A stretch of 64,000 nt of DNA. Source: Peribacillus muralis. Its GTDB lineage: Bacteria; Bacillota; Bacilli; Bacillales; DSM-1321. Shown here piece after piece: positions 45,151 through 54,499 of the stretch. The translations under genes were made by a program, and so were the position numbers. Position 1 is the stretch's first letter. Every line of letters starts with the position of its first letter. The notes beneath the pieces were generated by a model. That model had not been told where the DNA came from, ran no database searches, and was given only the letters and a program-made list of their open reading frames with translations. The stretch is from contig NZ_LMBV01000004.1 of NCBI RefSeq assembly GCF_001439925.1, positions 209,928-273,927 on the forward strand. Direction: 5' to 3'.

Positions 45151-45430
45151 TTAGGCCATTTTTGATTCCTTACATGTCCAACTGGTCACCTTCTTTAAAT
45201 TAATGGCAGCGAAAGTAAGTAGCACCTTCATTGAGAATTTTTTAAGTCCACTTTATGTAGTCCAACGCATATCATGCTTTTTTTTGCATCTGAGAAAGCA
45301 GGCTCAATCGTTTCTTTACGTTTTACATATATAGTTTTTACATCTTGGTGATGACGCAGATGATATGACCTTGCACATATGTTTGCGAGATATGTCTCAT
45401 CACCACTTTTTGATATTATTTGCTATCTGT
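45151..45430 (-). pseudogene. IS1182-type transposase C-terminal remnant
   Basis: Reading the minus strand gives KSGDETYLANIC, then KRKETIEPAFSDAKK, and after a frameshift near 45235-45240, KVLLTFAAINLKKVTSW, then a TAA at 45153. The pattern RKETIE-F-DAK ... LLTFAAINLKK is the C-terminal signature of IS1182/DDE_Tnp_1_6 transposases. The 5' side ends at a stop near 45430, so the bulk of the gene is gone. No terminal inverted repeats are seen. Confidence 0.75.
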
Positions 45431-45484
45431 ACACCGTTGTACAGATATGTAATCTCGGGTGGCATTCTTTATTTGTTGTTGAGT

Positions 45485-45620
45485 ACAAAGACTCCCGGAC
45501 TGCTTCTGGATAAGCGAGTGCCTTTCGTTACAATCAACGTTCAAGCGGTACGCACTCATAAAAAAACTATAGACAAACTCGATTTTGATCGAGTTTGTCT
45601 ATAGTCTGAACTGCCTGACA
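45485..45620. repeat. Decayed dispersed repeat plus ATAGACAAACTCG hairpin
   Basis: GACTCCCGGACTGCTTCTGG, GCGAGTGCC, CAATCAACGTTCAAG and a perfect hairpin CTATAGACAAACTCG with its complement CGAGTTTGTCTATAG (about 45567-45605), followed by CTGCCTGACATCAATCAGG overlapping the end of the EamA gene. The layout parallels 41665-41830. The hairpin is the probable minus-strand terminator. Confidence 0.75.
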
Positions 45621-46538
45621 TCAATCAGGCAGCCTTTTGATCTTTCTTTGGAAAATCCACATTTCCATTGCCCCGGAACCGAGCAAAACGCCTAAAACGA
45701 TAAAAATCAGTCCGACGAAATGTGAAGGTACAATTTCTTCGTTAAGAAAAATGACCGCCCCTACCAGCGCGAATAAGGTATTCAAGTTAAGGAATATGGA
45801 GGACTCCGCTGCCCCGACCTGGCCAATTGCATAATTATAGCTCATGTGTCCAAGCGCAGTGGCAAAAATTGCCGAAAATAAGAAAGCTCCCCACATGGAA
45901 GGAGGGGCATCTGCAAGCGAAGATAAGCCATCGGGTTCCTTCCAAAAGCTGATGGCAAAAAGAATGAAAGAACCGATTAGCATCATGTAGCCGGTCAATA
46001 ACCGTGGATCCATCGTTTTCGACGCTTGGTTGATCAGAATGAAACTCAACGCCTGTGAAAGAATGGATAACAAAATATCGATATCTCCGAGATTAATAGA
46101 ATGATTGCTTCCGCCTCCCGCCATAACGGTAAAACTCACACCAAGTGCGCCGCATATGAAACCAAGAAGGCGGATGATAGTGGGTTTTTGGCGAAAGAAT
46201 ATCATGGTCAAGATGACTGTCAATATTGGACCCATCCCCAAAATCAGCCCAGCATTGGAACCGGAAGTCCTTGACAATCCCTCTGCTAAGAAATAATGAT
46301 GAAAAACGACGCTGAATAGCGCTCCGCCAAAAACGTAAATTAGCTCCCTTTTCTTAGGAAGACGCAGTAGACCAAGGTAGAAAAGGATAATAATGACTAT
46401 AAGTGAAGCGGTAAAGATCCGTAATGCCGTTATCGTTACTGGCTGCGTATTCATAATGATAATTTTAAGGACGGAAACGTTTAATCCCCAAGTAATCATG
46501 ATTCCTGTCAGTAATAGGTAAATTTTCGCATAACTCAT
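45621..46538 (-). CDS. EamA/DMT-family transporter
   Basis: This 305-residue protein has ten TM helices arranged as two EamA repeats (about 5-138 and 150-290), with the first-repeat GGALFSVVFHHYFLAEGL and second-repeat GLIFIVLGVLLGSGA. It is probably a metabolite or amino acid exporter; the substrate is unknown. ATG 46538 follows AAGGGTTG. Confidence 0.88.
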   Translation of the reverse strand: MSYAKIYLLLTGIMITWGLNVSVLKIIIMNTQPVTITALRIFTASLIVIIILFYLGLLRLPKKRELIYVFGGALFSVVFHHYFLAEGLSRTSGSNAGLILGMGPILTVILTMIFFRQKPTIIRLLGFICGALGVSFTVMAGGGSNHSINLGDIDILLSILSQALSFILINQASKTMDPRLLTGYMMLIGSFILFAISFWKEPDGLSSLADAPPSMWGAFLFSAIFATALGHMSYNYAIGQVGAAESSIFLNLNTLFALVGAVIFLNEEIVPSHFVGLIFIVLGVLLGSGAMEMWIFQRKIKRLPD

Positions 46539-46728
46539 TCAAAACAACCCTTCCAAAATATTTAGCAATTGATATAGTATAGCAAAGAGTGTCAATGTTA
46601 GGAAACAGGTTAACAGAAACTGCTGCATTAATAAAGAAGGAAAAGCTGTGCCCGTTTATTGATTACATATAAATATTTACAAAAAATAGCGCAAAATGAA
46701 GTTAATGATAAATTATGAAAATTTAATA

Positions 46729-46757
46729 TTGTTTTTGGCAAGGTTTTCATTTACAAT
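46729..46757 (+). promoter_or_regulatory. SigA promoter of the hexuronate operon
   Basis: TTGTTT (46729-46734), a 17-bp spacer and TACAAT (46752-46757). The first operator palindrome begins eight bases after the -10. Confidence 0.6.
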
Positions 46758-46764
46758 CTTTTTA

Positions 46765-46807
46765 TAAACCGGTTTACTAATCCATACGGTTTTACTAAAC
46801 CGATTTA
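46765..46807. promoter_or_regulatory. LacI-family operators (two palindromes)
   Basis: TAAACCGGTTTA (46765-46776) is a perfect palindrome centred on CG, as LacI-family operators are. A second site TAAACCGATTTA (46796-46807) has one asymmetry, and ACGGTTTTA lies between. They cover the transcription start of kdgK and are the likely targets of the LacI-type regulator encoded at 50748. Confidence 0.7.
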
Positions 46808-46883
46808 CTTAATTATTTAAGAAAGTGAGAAGATCACAACTTTAGCTTTGATTTGTGATTGTTCAAATAAAGGAGGTATTGTA

Positions 46884-47843
46884 TTGTCATCATTAAAAAG
46901 TGGTGTATTAACGTTAGGTGATGCCATGATTACGTTAAATCCGCAACAGACCGGACCTTTAAGGTTCGTCAACCATTTTGAGAGGAAAGTGGGCGGAGCT
47001 GAGCTGAACTTCGCGATTGGCTGTGCAAGGCTTGGCATGCGGGTAAAATGGTTGAGTCGTTTAGGCAATGATGAATTTGGTAAAGTGATCTATAATTTCG
47101 CACGCGGGGAAGGCGTTGACATGGGTGATGTAGCATTTGTTAATGGACATCCTACCTCCCTTAACTTTAAAGAAATTCGCGACGATGGTTCAGGAAAAAC
47201 CTTTTACTACCGCCATCAATCTCCCATTCTGACATTAGAGCCGGAAGATATAACGGAGAAGATGTTTAACGGGATCGATCTCGTCCATCTCACGGGAGTT
47301 TTTCTGGCAATTGATCCGAGGAATATACATATCGCCAAGCGTGTCATGGATTTTGCCCGAAAAAAAGATATCCGTGTTTCATTTGATCCGAATATACGGC
47401 TAAAGCTATGGTCCATCGAGGAAGCGAGAGCCGTTTATTCAGAGGTATTTCCTTATGTGGATATTTTGCTTACAGGTTTAGATGAAATAAAATCGATTAC
47501 CGGAAATGACTCTGAGGTATTCTTGGCGGAATTCGCAAAAGAAAACAACATTGAACAGCTTGTCATCAAAGACGGGGAACACGGCTCAAAGCTATATACA
47601 AAAGGAAGATGGCATAAAAAAGAGGCCTTCCCTGTTACCCCGGTAGATACTGTTGGAGCAGGGGATGGGTATGATGCCGGCTATATATATGGTTATCTGC
47701 ATGACCTATCGATTGAAGAAAGGTTAACATTCGCAAATGCTGTCGGGGCAATTGTCACCACTGTTTCAGGTGATAATGAAGGATTGCCATATTTGGATGA
47801 AGTACTGCCGTTCATTCACAATGAAATCGTTATTGAAAGATAG
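46884..47843 (+). CDS. kdgK: 2-dehydro-3-deoxygluconokinase
   Basis: This 319-residue PfkB-family sugar kinase phosphorylates KDG to KDPG. The early GGAELNFAIGCARLG and the late signature DTVGAGDGYDAGY (catalytic Asp) are clear. TTG 46884 is placed six bases after AGGAGGT; the open frame extends to 46848 but without a start signal. It is first in kdgK-kdgA-uxuA-uxuB. Confidence 0.92.
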   Translation: MSSLKSGVLTLGDAMITLNPQQTGPLRFVNHFERKVGGAELNFAIGCARLGMRVKWLSRLGNDEFGKVIYNFARGEGVDMGDVAFVNGHPTSLNFKEIRDDGSGKTFYYRHQSPILTLEPEDITEKMFNGIDLVHLTGVFLAIDPRNIHIAKRVMDFARKKDIRVSFDPNIRLKLWSIEEARAVYSEVFPYVDILLTGLDEIKSITGNDSEVFLAEFAKENNIEQLVIKDGEHGSKLYTKGRWHKKEAFPVTPVDTVGAGDGYDAGYIYGYLHDLSIEERLTFANAVGAIVTTVSGDNEGLPYLDEVLPFIHNEIVIER

Positions 47844-48001
47844 ATTAGCAAGGTAGTGGAGCGGTCAAATAGCTCACTACAGATAAATCGGAGTAGTTGT
47901 ACATACTTTTTTCTTAGAGACGGGAAAGAGGCGGTCAATTTTGTTGAAGGCCAACAGAAAAGGATCGTAAAGCGCTTCATCGCATTTAAGGGGGAATCAT
48001 G

Positions 48002-48622
48002 ATGGATAAGCATTCAATAATCAATCAATTAACAGAAATGAAAGTTGTCGCCGTTATCAGGGGTCAGAATGCAGAAGAAGCTGCCCAACTGTCTAAAGCA
48101 GCTGTCGAAGGTGGGGTAAGGGCCATCGAATTGACTTATACAACACCAAGGATTGAAGAAGCGTTCAAGCAACTGGAACATACGGATGCGCTTATCGGAG
48201 CAGGGTCGGTATTGGATTCTGAAACGGCCAGACATGCCATTTTAGCTGGTGCCAAATTCATTGTCAGTCCTTATTTGGTCGAAGATGTTGCCAAGCTCTG
48301 CAATCGTTATGGGATACCCTATATGCCCGGCTGCATGACTTTACGGGAAATGGCTACAGCACTTGAAGCGGGCTGTGACGTATTGAAGTTATTTCCGGCT
48401 AACCAATTTGACCCTTCGTTCATCAAGAGTGTCAATGGTCCGCTGCCTAACGTACGGATCATGCCGACAGGTGGAATTAATCTGGACAATATGAATGACT
48501 GGCTCCAAGCCGGTGCAGTTGCAACAGGGATTGGCAGTGACTTGAATAAAGCCTATAAGAGCGGAGGCTATGAAGCGGTAGTTGAATTGAGTAAACAATA
48601 CATGCAGAAAATTGCTGAATAG
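48002..48622 (+). CDS. kdgA: KDPG aldolase
   Basis: This 206-residue class I aldolase splits KDPG to pyruvate and glyceraldehyde-3-phosphate (also 4-hydroxy-2-oxoglutarate). Visible features: VVAVIRG, GVRAIELTYTTP (catalytic Glu), GAGSVLDSE, and the Schiff-base lysine in LKLFPAN. Final MPTGGINLDN binds phosphate. ATG 48002 is better spaced from AAGGGGG than ATG 47999. About 155 bp separate it from kdgK, a little long, with a weak hairpin in the gap. Confidence 0.93.
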   Translation: MDKHSIINQLTEMKVVAVIRGQNAEEAAQLSKAAVEGGVRAIELTYTTPRIEEAFKQLEHTDALIGAGSVLDSETARHAILAGAKFIVSPYLVEDVAKLCNRYGIPYMPGCMTLREMATALEAGCDVLKLFPANQFDPSFIKSVNGPLPNVRIMPTGGINLDNMNDWLQAGAVATGIGSDLNKAYKSGGYEAVVELSKQYMQKIAE

Positions 48623-48634
48623 TGGGGGTGCATG

Positions 48635-49711
48635 ATGAATATTACATTTAGATGGTACGGGAAGGACAATGATACCGTTACGTTGGAGCAGGTTAAACAA
48701 ATTCCTGGGGTCAAGGGGATTGTTTGGGCATTGCACCAAAAACCGGTTGGTGAGGTATGGGAAAAGGAAGAAATCAAAAAAGAAATTGACCATATCCAAT
48801 CCTTTGGTTTTCACACGGATGTTGTAGAAAGTGTAAATGTTCATGAATCGATTAAATTGGGCAACGACGATCGCATGATGTATATCGAGAAATACAAAGA
48901 AACGATCCGGAACCTTTCGGAGGTGGGCGTAAAAGTCATTTGTTATAATTTCATGCCGATTTTTGATTGGACACGTACTGAAATGTTTTATCCGCTTGAA
49001 GATGGGTCAACTGCATTATTTTATGAAAAGGGAAAAGTGGATACGTTAGATCCACAAGAGTTGATCCGTACCGTAGCCGAAGCTTCGGATTTAACGTTAC
49101 CAGGCTGGGAACCAGAAAAAATGGAGCGGATTTCGGAATTGTTCGAAGCGTATAAACGCGTGAATGAAGAGCATCTGTGGGCGAATTTGGAAATATTCCT
49201 TAAGGAAATATTACCGGTTGCCGAGGCATGCGGCATTAAAATGGCTATCCATCCGGATGATCCACCATGGTCCATTTTTGGTTTACCGCGAATCATTACC
49301 GGGGAAGCGAGTTATGAAAAGCTAATCTCGATTTCGAAATCACCATCGAATGCTTTTACGATGTGCACCGGCTCGATGGGGGCAAACCCAGAAAATGATA
49401 TGGTTCAGGTAGCTAAAAAATATGCCTGCCGCGCTCCTTTCTCGCATATCCGGAATGTGAAGATTTATGAAAACGGTGATTTTGTGGAAACATCGCATTA
49501 TACTCAAGATGGATCGATAAACGTACAGGGTGTTGTTGCAGAATTGAATAAGCAGGATTACACGGGATATGTCAGACCTGACCACGGCCGCCATATATGG
49601 GGAGAGGTTTGCCGTCCAGGCTATGGTCTATACGACCGGGCTTTAGGAATCATGTATTTGTTGGGATTATGGGATGCCAATGAAGCTACTAAATTAGGTG
49701 ACCGCTCATGA
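48635..49711 (+). CDS. uxuA: Mannonate dehydratase
   Basis: This 358-residue enzyme dehydrates D-mannonate to KDG. UxuA features include FRWYGKDNDTVTLEQ at the N-terminus, VVESVNVHESIK, MAIHPDDPP and YVRPDHGRHIWGE (metal ligands His/Cys/Asp). ATG 48635 is preferred over 48632 by spacing from GGGGGTG. Its stop overlaps the original start of uxuB (ATGA at 49708). Confidence 0.93.
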   Translation: MNITFRWYGKDNDTVTLEQVKQIPGVKGIVWALHQKPVGEVWEKEEIKKEIDHIQSFGFHTDVVESVNVHESIKLGNDDRMMYIEKYKETIRNLSEVGVKVICYNFMPIFDWTRTEMFYPLEDGSTALFYEKGKVDTLDPQELIRTVAEASDLTLPGWEPEKMERISELFEAYKRVNEEHLWANLEIFLKEILPVAEACGIKMAIHPDDPPWSIFGLPRIITGEASYEKLISISKSPSNAFTMCTGSMGANPENDMVQVAKKYACRAPFSHIRNVKIYENGDFVETSHYTQDGSINVQGVVAELNKQDYTGYVRPDHGRHIWGEVCRPGYGLYDRALGIMYLLGLWDANEATKLGDRS

Positions 49712-50538
49712 TCCCCATCCATGAGAATTTAACGAATGAGTAGCGATAATCACTGGCGGCAGCGGTGTGTTCCAAAATGGCAGTGGAATTAGCTCGTCAC
49801 GGAGTCAATATAGCAATATTGAACAGAACGGCAGAAAAAGGTCAGGAAGTGGTCGAGCTCATTGAACGAGATGGCGGCACTGCACTATCCATTGCGACCG
49901 ACGTATTGAAATTGAGTTCATTGGAAAAGGCAAGAGAGGAAATCAAAAAAACGTTCGGACGTGTAGATTTATTAATAAATGGTGCAGGGGGCAATCATCC
50001 GGATGCAATTACAGCACCTGAGTCATATGGCGAGGAAACCGAAGGGAAATCATTTTTTGACTTGGATGAAAATGGCTTTTCAGAAGTTTTTGCCAGTAAT
50101 TTCACGGGTACATTCCTGGCCAGTCAAGTTTTTGGGAAAGAGCTGCTGCAAGTGGAAGCACCAGCCGTCATTAATCTGTCTTCCATGAGCTCCTACTCCC
50201 CGATGACCAAAGTGCCGGCATATAGTGCTGCAAAAGCATCGATCAATAATTTCACCATGTGGATGGCTGTTCATTTTGCTGAAGAGGGATTACGGGTGAA
50301 TGCCATCGCACCAGGATTATTCCTGACTAAGCAAAATCGAGGTCTACTGTTAACGGAAGATGGCAGCCTGACGTCTAGATCCAATAAAATCATTACTGCT
50401 ACACCGATGAAGCGCTTCGGGAAGCCTGAGGATTTACTTGGTACTTTGCTTTGGCTGGCAGATGAATCTTATTCAAGTTTTGTAACGGGTATAACGGTGC
50501 CTGTCGATGGGGGCTTCATGGCTTACTCGGGCGTCTGA
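49708..50538 (+). pseudogene. uxuB: D-mannonate oxidoreductase (UxuB/YjmF-like SDR), frameshifted near its 5' end
   Basis: The natural start is ATG 49708, overlapping the uxuA stop and following TAGGTGA. It reads MIPIHENLTNE, then hits TAG at 49741. Adding one base restores VAIITGGSGV, the Rossmann glycine motif. About 20 bp later a second indel (2 or 5 missing bases) returns to the original frame at CSKMAVELARHG, which stays open to 50538. The rest looks intact: INGAGGNHPDAI, LSSMSSYSPMT, YSAAK and VDGGFMAYSGV. It closely resembles B. subtilis YjmF. From the only uninterrupted start (GTG 49765, no ribosome binding site) the cofactor-binding loop is missing. Either the gene is dead or two sequencing errors occurred. 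Confidence 0.8.
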
Positions 50539-50747
50539 ACGCCAAATGGCAATATAATATGGATTCGAGTATGACTTGACCTTCAGCCGACAACATCCGT
50601 TCAATGATATGGGGAACTGACCTTTGCTACTGCATCAGAAGGAGTTTGTAAACGGCCAATTAGCATAATAGAATATTCTTTATACAAAGGCATATTGTTT
50701 ACAGGCATCAAGGAGAAAATTGAAATCACACGACAGGAATGAATGAT

Positions 50748-51749
50748 ATGAAACCCATTACAATAACTGATGTTGCCAATCACGCAAAAGTATCAAAAAG
50801 CACGGTTTCCCAGTACTTGAACAAGAGATATGAGTATATGAGTGAAAAAACGAGGAGAAAGATTGAAGCAACGATAGAAGAGTTAAACTATCAACCTAAT
50901 ATCCTTGCACGCAGTTTAAAACAAAAATCCACGTATACCATCGGGGTGGTTGTGGCCAATATTCTTCACACGTTTTCTACGCAAGTTATTAGAGCGATAG
51001 AGAACTACTTTTACGAACATGGCTTCCATATCATCGTATGCAATGCAGATGACAATCCTGAAAAGGAAAAAAATTATATCGAAATGCTAAGAGCCAAACA
51101 AGTGGACGGGATCATCATTTTCCCCACAGGAGACAATCTCGATTTATATAAGCGCATGAAGAGTGATCAATTTCCGATCGTCTTCATGGATAGGACGATT
51201 GAAGAACTAAATGTTGCAACGGTCATGCTTGATAATCAACTTGCCGCTCAATTGGCGGTTGATCGGTTCGTTGAAAAGGGTATTGAAAATATTGCAATCA
51301 TAACCACTTCAATAATACGGGACATCAGTCCTCGAATCGAACGGATCCAAGGGTACAAAGCTGCACTCTTATCACATGGGATAGCATTCAATTCGGAATA
51401 TATTAAAACCGTCAATATAGATGAAATTCCAGCTGCACTTTCAGAAATTTTCGATTTGGAAAAACGACCTCAAGCGATATTGGCAGGAAACGATATCGTC
51501 CTTAATGAGGTATTGCGATATATGAAAAAGCACCGCATCACTATTCCCGATGATATTGCAATTATTGGGATCGATGATGTACCGTATGCCAGCTTTTATA
51601 CCCCGACAATCACGACGATCGATCAGCCAGCCATTGAAATGTCTAATTTGGCAGCCGAGCTACTGATGAGTCAAATCAATAAAGAAGAAACCAAAGACAC
51701 AAGCGTGCATCGTTTGAAGCCGACTTTGCTAATGAGAGATTCTTGCTAA
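50748..51749 (+). CDS. kdgR: LacI-family regulator, KdgR-like
   Basis: This 333-residue protein has a LacI DNA-binding helix-turn-helix and hinge (ITDVANHAKVSKSTVSQYLN, then YQPNILARSL) and a periplasmic-binding-protein-like effector domain with IIGIDDVPYASFYTPTITTI. ATG 50748 is well spaced from AGGA (ATG 50739 overlaps it). Lying directly after the hexuronate genes, it is the best candidate to bind the TAAACCGGTTTA sites before kdgK. Confidence 0.85.
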   Translation: MKPITITDVANHAKVSKSTVSQYLNKRYEYMSEKTRRKIEATIEELNYQPNILARSLKQKSTYTIGVVVANILHTFSTQVIRAIENYFYEHGFHIIVCNADDNPEKEKNYIEMLRAKQVDGIIIFPTGDNLDLYKRMKSDQFPIVFMDRTIEELNVATVMLDNQLAAQLAVDRFVEKGIENIAIITTSIIRDISPRIERIQGYKAALLSHGIAFNSEYIKTVNIDEIPAALSEIFDLEKRPQAILAGNDIVLNEVLRYMKKHRITIPDDIAIIGIDDVPYASFYTPTITTIDQPAIEMSNLAAELLMSQINKEETKDTSVHRLKPTLLMRDSC

Positions 51750-51964
51750 AGCGAGTTTCCTAAAAGCTTGTAGTAAAGACCGTCGGTGATGAATGGTTTC
51801 AAAGAATCGTTCAGAGTTCATGAAATAGCCATTTTTTTGAAAAAAAACAGGTCTATCAATCCTTATTTTTTTCTTTCATTTATTCGTAATTTTGGTATAC
51901 TGAACTAGTGATATATTTTCTTGGTATATTCTTTAGGGACCTATACCATATGTGAAACGTAAAT

Positions 51965-52117
51965 TGCATAGCTCAACATTCCCGTGAAGGGGAGTAGCGT
52001 CAGGGATAACCTGAAATAAAGTCGTCATTACGTGGGATTCCACCGGCTTTATTGGCCTAATTCATTTAGTGCTCAGCGAGACCTTTGCCATCAATGGCTG
52101 AGGTCTCTTTATTTTTG
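51965..52117 (+). ncRNA. yybP-ykoY manganese riboswitch with terminator
   Basis: The leader of the TerC gene contains the conserved GGGGAGTAGCG (51989-51999) and GAGACCTTTGCC (52078-52089) blocks of the yybP-ykoY aptamer, separated by the usual variable arm. The 3' block is also the 5' arm of a terminator (GAGACCT with AGGTCTC at 52101-52107, then TTTATTTTT), so Mn2+ binding would favour antitermination. A TATACT -10 lies near 51895. Confidence 0.9.
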
Positions 52118-52134
52118 TACAAAAGGAGGAAAAT

Positions 52135-52842
52135 GTGTTGGATTTTTTAACAGGTGAATTTATTTCAGGACTTTTAGCGATCATTATGATAGATTTGGTT
52201 CTTGCCGGTGATAATGCGATCCTTATTGGATTGGCTGCAAGAAAGCTTCCAAAAGATCAGCAAAAAAAGGTGATAATATGGGGAGCGGTCGGGGCAATAG
52301 TGATCAGGATCATTGCAACGCTACTGGTTGTTTGGCTCTTAGAGGTGCCAGGACTGCATTTAATTGGGGGATTACTTCTAGTATGGATTGCTTATAAGCT
52401 TCTCATCGATGAAGACGAACCTGATTTGAAGCCTGCAGACTCGATGTGGGCTGCAATCAAAACGATCATCATTGCGGATGCCTTGATGGGACTGGATAAT
52501 GTCCTAGCTGTTGCAGGCGCGTCGCATGGTAACTTCACGTTAGTGGTAATCGGCTTGCTCGTTTCGATTCCAGTCGTCATGTACGGAAGCACCTTGATCT
52601 TAAAACTGATAGAGCGTTACCCATTCATCATCATCATCGGCGCAGGCATACTTGGCTGGACATCTGCTAAGATGATCGTTGCTGAACCCTTCATGCAGGA
52701 CTACTTTGCCAATCCATTCATTAAATATGGATTTGAAGCCTTAGTAGTGATTGGCATTTTAGTTGCTGGAACCTCAAGGCAGAAAAAAATAGAAAAAGAA
52801 AAAGCAAGCAAGGAAAAAATGCAAATCGAACGAAATGGATAA
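52135..52842 (+). CDS. TerC-family membrane protein, likely manganese exporter (YkoY/MeeY-like)
   Basis: This 235-residue protein has about seven TM helices and the paired acidic motifs DLVLAGDNAI and DALMGLDNVLA of TerC proteins, which are metal exporters. The C-terminal tail is charged and cytoplasmic. Control by a yybP-ykoY riboswitch strongly suggests Mn2+ efflux or metalation of exported enzymes. GTG 52135 (or TTG 52138) follows AAGGAGG. Confidence 0.9.
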   Translation: MLDFLTGEFISGLLAIIMIDLVLAGDNAILIGLAARKLPKDQQKKVIIWGAVGAIVIRIIATLLVVWLLEVPGLHLIGGLLLVWIAYKLLIDEDEPDLKPADSMWAAIKTIIIADALMGLDNVLAVAGASHGNFTLVVIGLLVSIPVVMYGSTLILKLIERYPFIIIIGAGILGWTSAKMIVAEPFMQDYFANPFIKYGFEALVVIGILVAGTSRQKKIEKEKASKEKMQIERNG

Positions 52843-53067
52843 TGTGCTCCACAATGGGACCTTTCACAAATGAGAGGTCTCTTTGTTTATAAATGAAGCG
52901 TACTGCCTTTAAAATGATATAATTGGAGAATCAACGTAAACATCCAAAGGTCCTTAACCAAACGTTTAACGGTAATGGGCGATGTGACACCTCTTTGTTG
53001 TTTGACAGCGCTTTAAAAACAATGATATTTGGTAAGGACAACTGAAAGATGGGAAGGGGGAAGTGCC

Positions 53068-53838
53068 ATGAAAGAAAAAATAATCGAAGAATTAAAGGGT
53101 ATTGAAGCAGCCAATGATGTCAAAATCCTGTACGCTTGTGAGTCGGGAAGTCGTGCATGGGAACTTCCTTCGAAAGATAGTGATTACGATGTTAGGTTCA
53201 TTTATATACATAAAAAAGATTGGTATTTGTCAATCGATAAAAAAAGAGATGTCATTGAGCTGCCAATCAATGATTTACTGGATATTAATGGTTGGGAACT
53301 AACGAAAGCCTTACGGTTATTTAGAAAATCCAATCCGCCGCTTCACGAATGGTTAAACTCGGGAATCGTATATTATCAAGCTTACTCGATTACCGACAAG
53401 CTGAAGGAAATGAGTGACAAGGTGTATGAACCAACCGCAGCATTGTATCATTACTTGAACATGGCCAAGGGGAATTATCGAGATTATTTACAAAATGAAC
53501 AGGTGAAAATCAAAAAGTATTTTTATGTGCTTCGTCCAGTCATGGCATGCCTTTGGATACAAAAATACAACACCATTCCTCCCATGGAGTTTCCAGCATT
53601 ATTGGAAGGTATCATTCCAGGGGGACCATTAAAAACGCAAATCCAAACTTTATTGGAGAAGAAGATAAATGGTGACGAGTTGGACCTTGGACCTAGAATT
53701 GAAGTTATAAATGCCTTCTTAGAACATGAAATCGAGCGTTTGACGAACTATGCTAAAACATTAGATACGAAAACGGAAGATCCGACGGAGCTTTTGGATC
53801 AGCTTTTTAGAGCGGCTATAGATGAGGTTTGGAATTAA
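53068..53838 (+). CDS. YcgL/RlaP-like nucleotidyltransferase
   Basis: This 256-residue protein of the DNA-polymerase-beta superfamily has the nucleotidyltransferase core ESGSRAWELPSKDSDYDVRF (GS motif and DxD metal ligands) near residues 27-46, then a helical C-terminal part. It matches B. subtilis YcgL and the RlaP (RNA repair-associated) family. ATG 53068 follows AAGGGGGAAG; the ATG-like start at 53029 is unsupported. Confidence 0.85.
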   Translation: MKEKIIEELKGIEAANDVKILYACESGSRAWELPSKDSDYDVRFIYIHKKDWYLSIDKKRDVIELPINDLLDINGWELTKALRLFRKSNPPLHEWLNSGIVYYQAYSITDKLKEMSDKVYEPTAALYHYLNMAKGNYRDYLQNEQVKIKKYFYVLRPVMACLWIQKYNTIPPMEFPALLEGIIPGGPLKTQIQTLLEKKINGDELDLGPRIEVINAFLEHEIERLTNYAKTLDTKTEDPTELLDQLFRAAIDEVWN

Positions 53839-54499
53839 CGAAACGGCAAGATTCAGTTGCGCTTAAGATAATGTAACAAGATATTGTTTCCAAATGAAAA
53901 TGCCGATTTAGAATCATATTAAAACTATGGAATTATTGGATTCTAGTTTTTACTTTAGAGCACAGTGAAGCTTTTGCCATATTTACTTGATCTAGCCTTT
54001 CACAAACGGAGTTCTATTTTTTGATACGTTGGTGCTATTCACCAAGTAACACGTGTGGATGATTACCGGTCCAATGCTCAGCTTTCCAGAGGGCGGGCGG
54101 GGAACCTCCTCAGCGTGAACGACATTTCCCGCAGGAGTCTAGCGATCTGCGCCAATAAACTTTAAATCATTTCGTTTCAAAAACGAAAAGAGCCATTATT
54201 TTTCACTTACATTCAGCAGACTTGTCAAGCAACCGATATATATATGGAAAGGTATTTTTCAGGGGATTTATAAATTCGTGAAGCATTGTTCATAATGCAA
54301 GGTTACTTCCAGATCGAAAAGTTTGGTCCCGTACTCTTCTATATGCATCATTTCTTGTATTGACTCTGTTTCCTTTAGCGGAAAAAGAGAGATTCACCAT
54401 CTCGTTCAAATTTTGAAGTGCAGGAAATCAAAATCTCATATAGAATGATGTTAATGATGCAATATCTAAAATTCCGCAAGGGGATGTGGTGGTCATAGT
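53839..54499. other. 660-bp gap with dispersed repeat copy
   Basis: A minus-oriented copy of the dispersed repeat is at about 54068-54160 (GGGCGGGCGGGGAACCTCCT, then CCCGCAGGAGTCTAGCG). The remainder is AT-rich and shows no ORF with a ribosome binding site. A promoter for the kinase gene must lie here, but I cannot place it. Confidence 0.6.

Noticed and set aside
44832-45203. 123-residue plus-strand ORF
   Set aside because: It runs through the end of the ABC exporter, a strong terminator and the transposase remnant; it is a shadow frame.
45000-45640. Intact insertion sequence
   Set aside because: Only the C-terminal transposase remnant is present; no full ORF, no terminal inverted repeats or target duplications.
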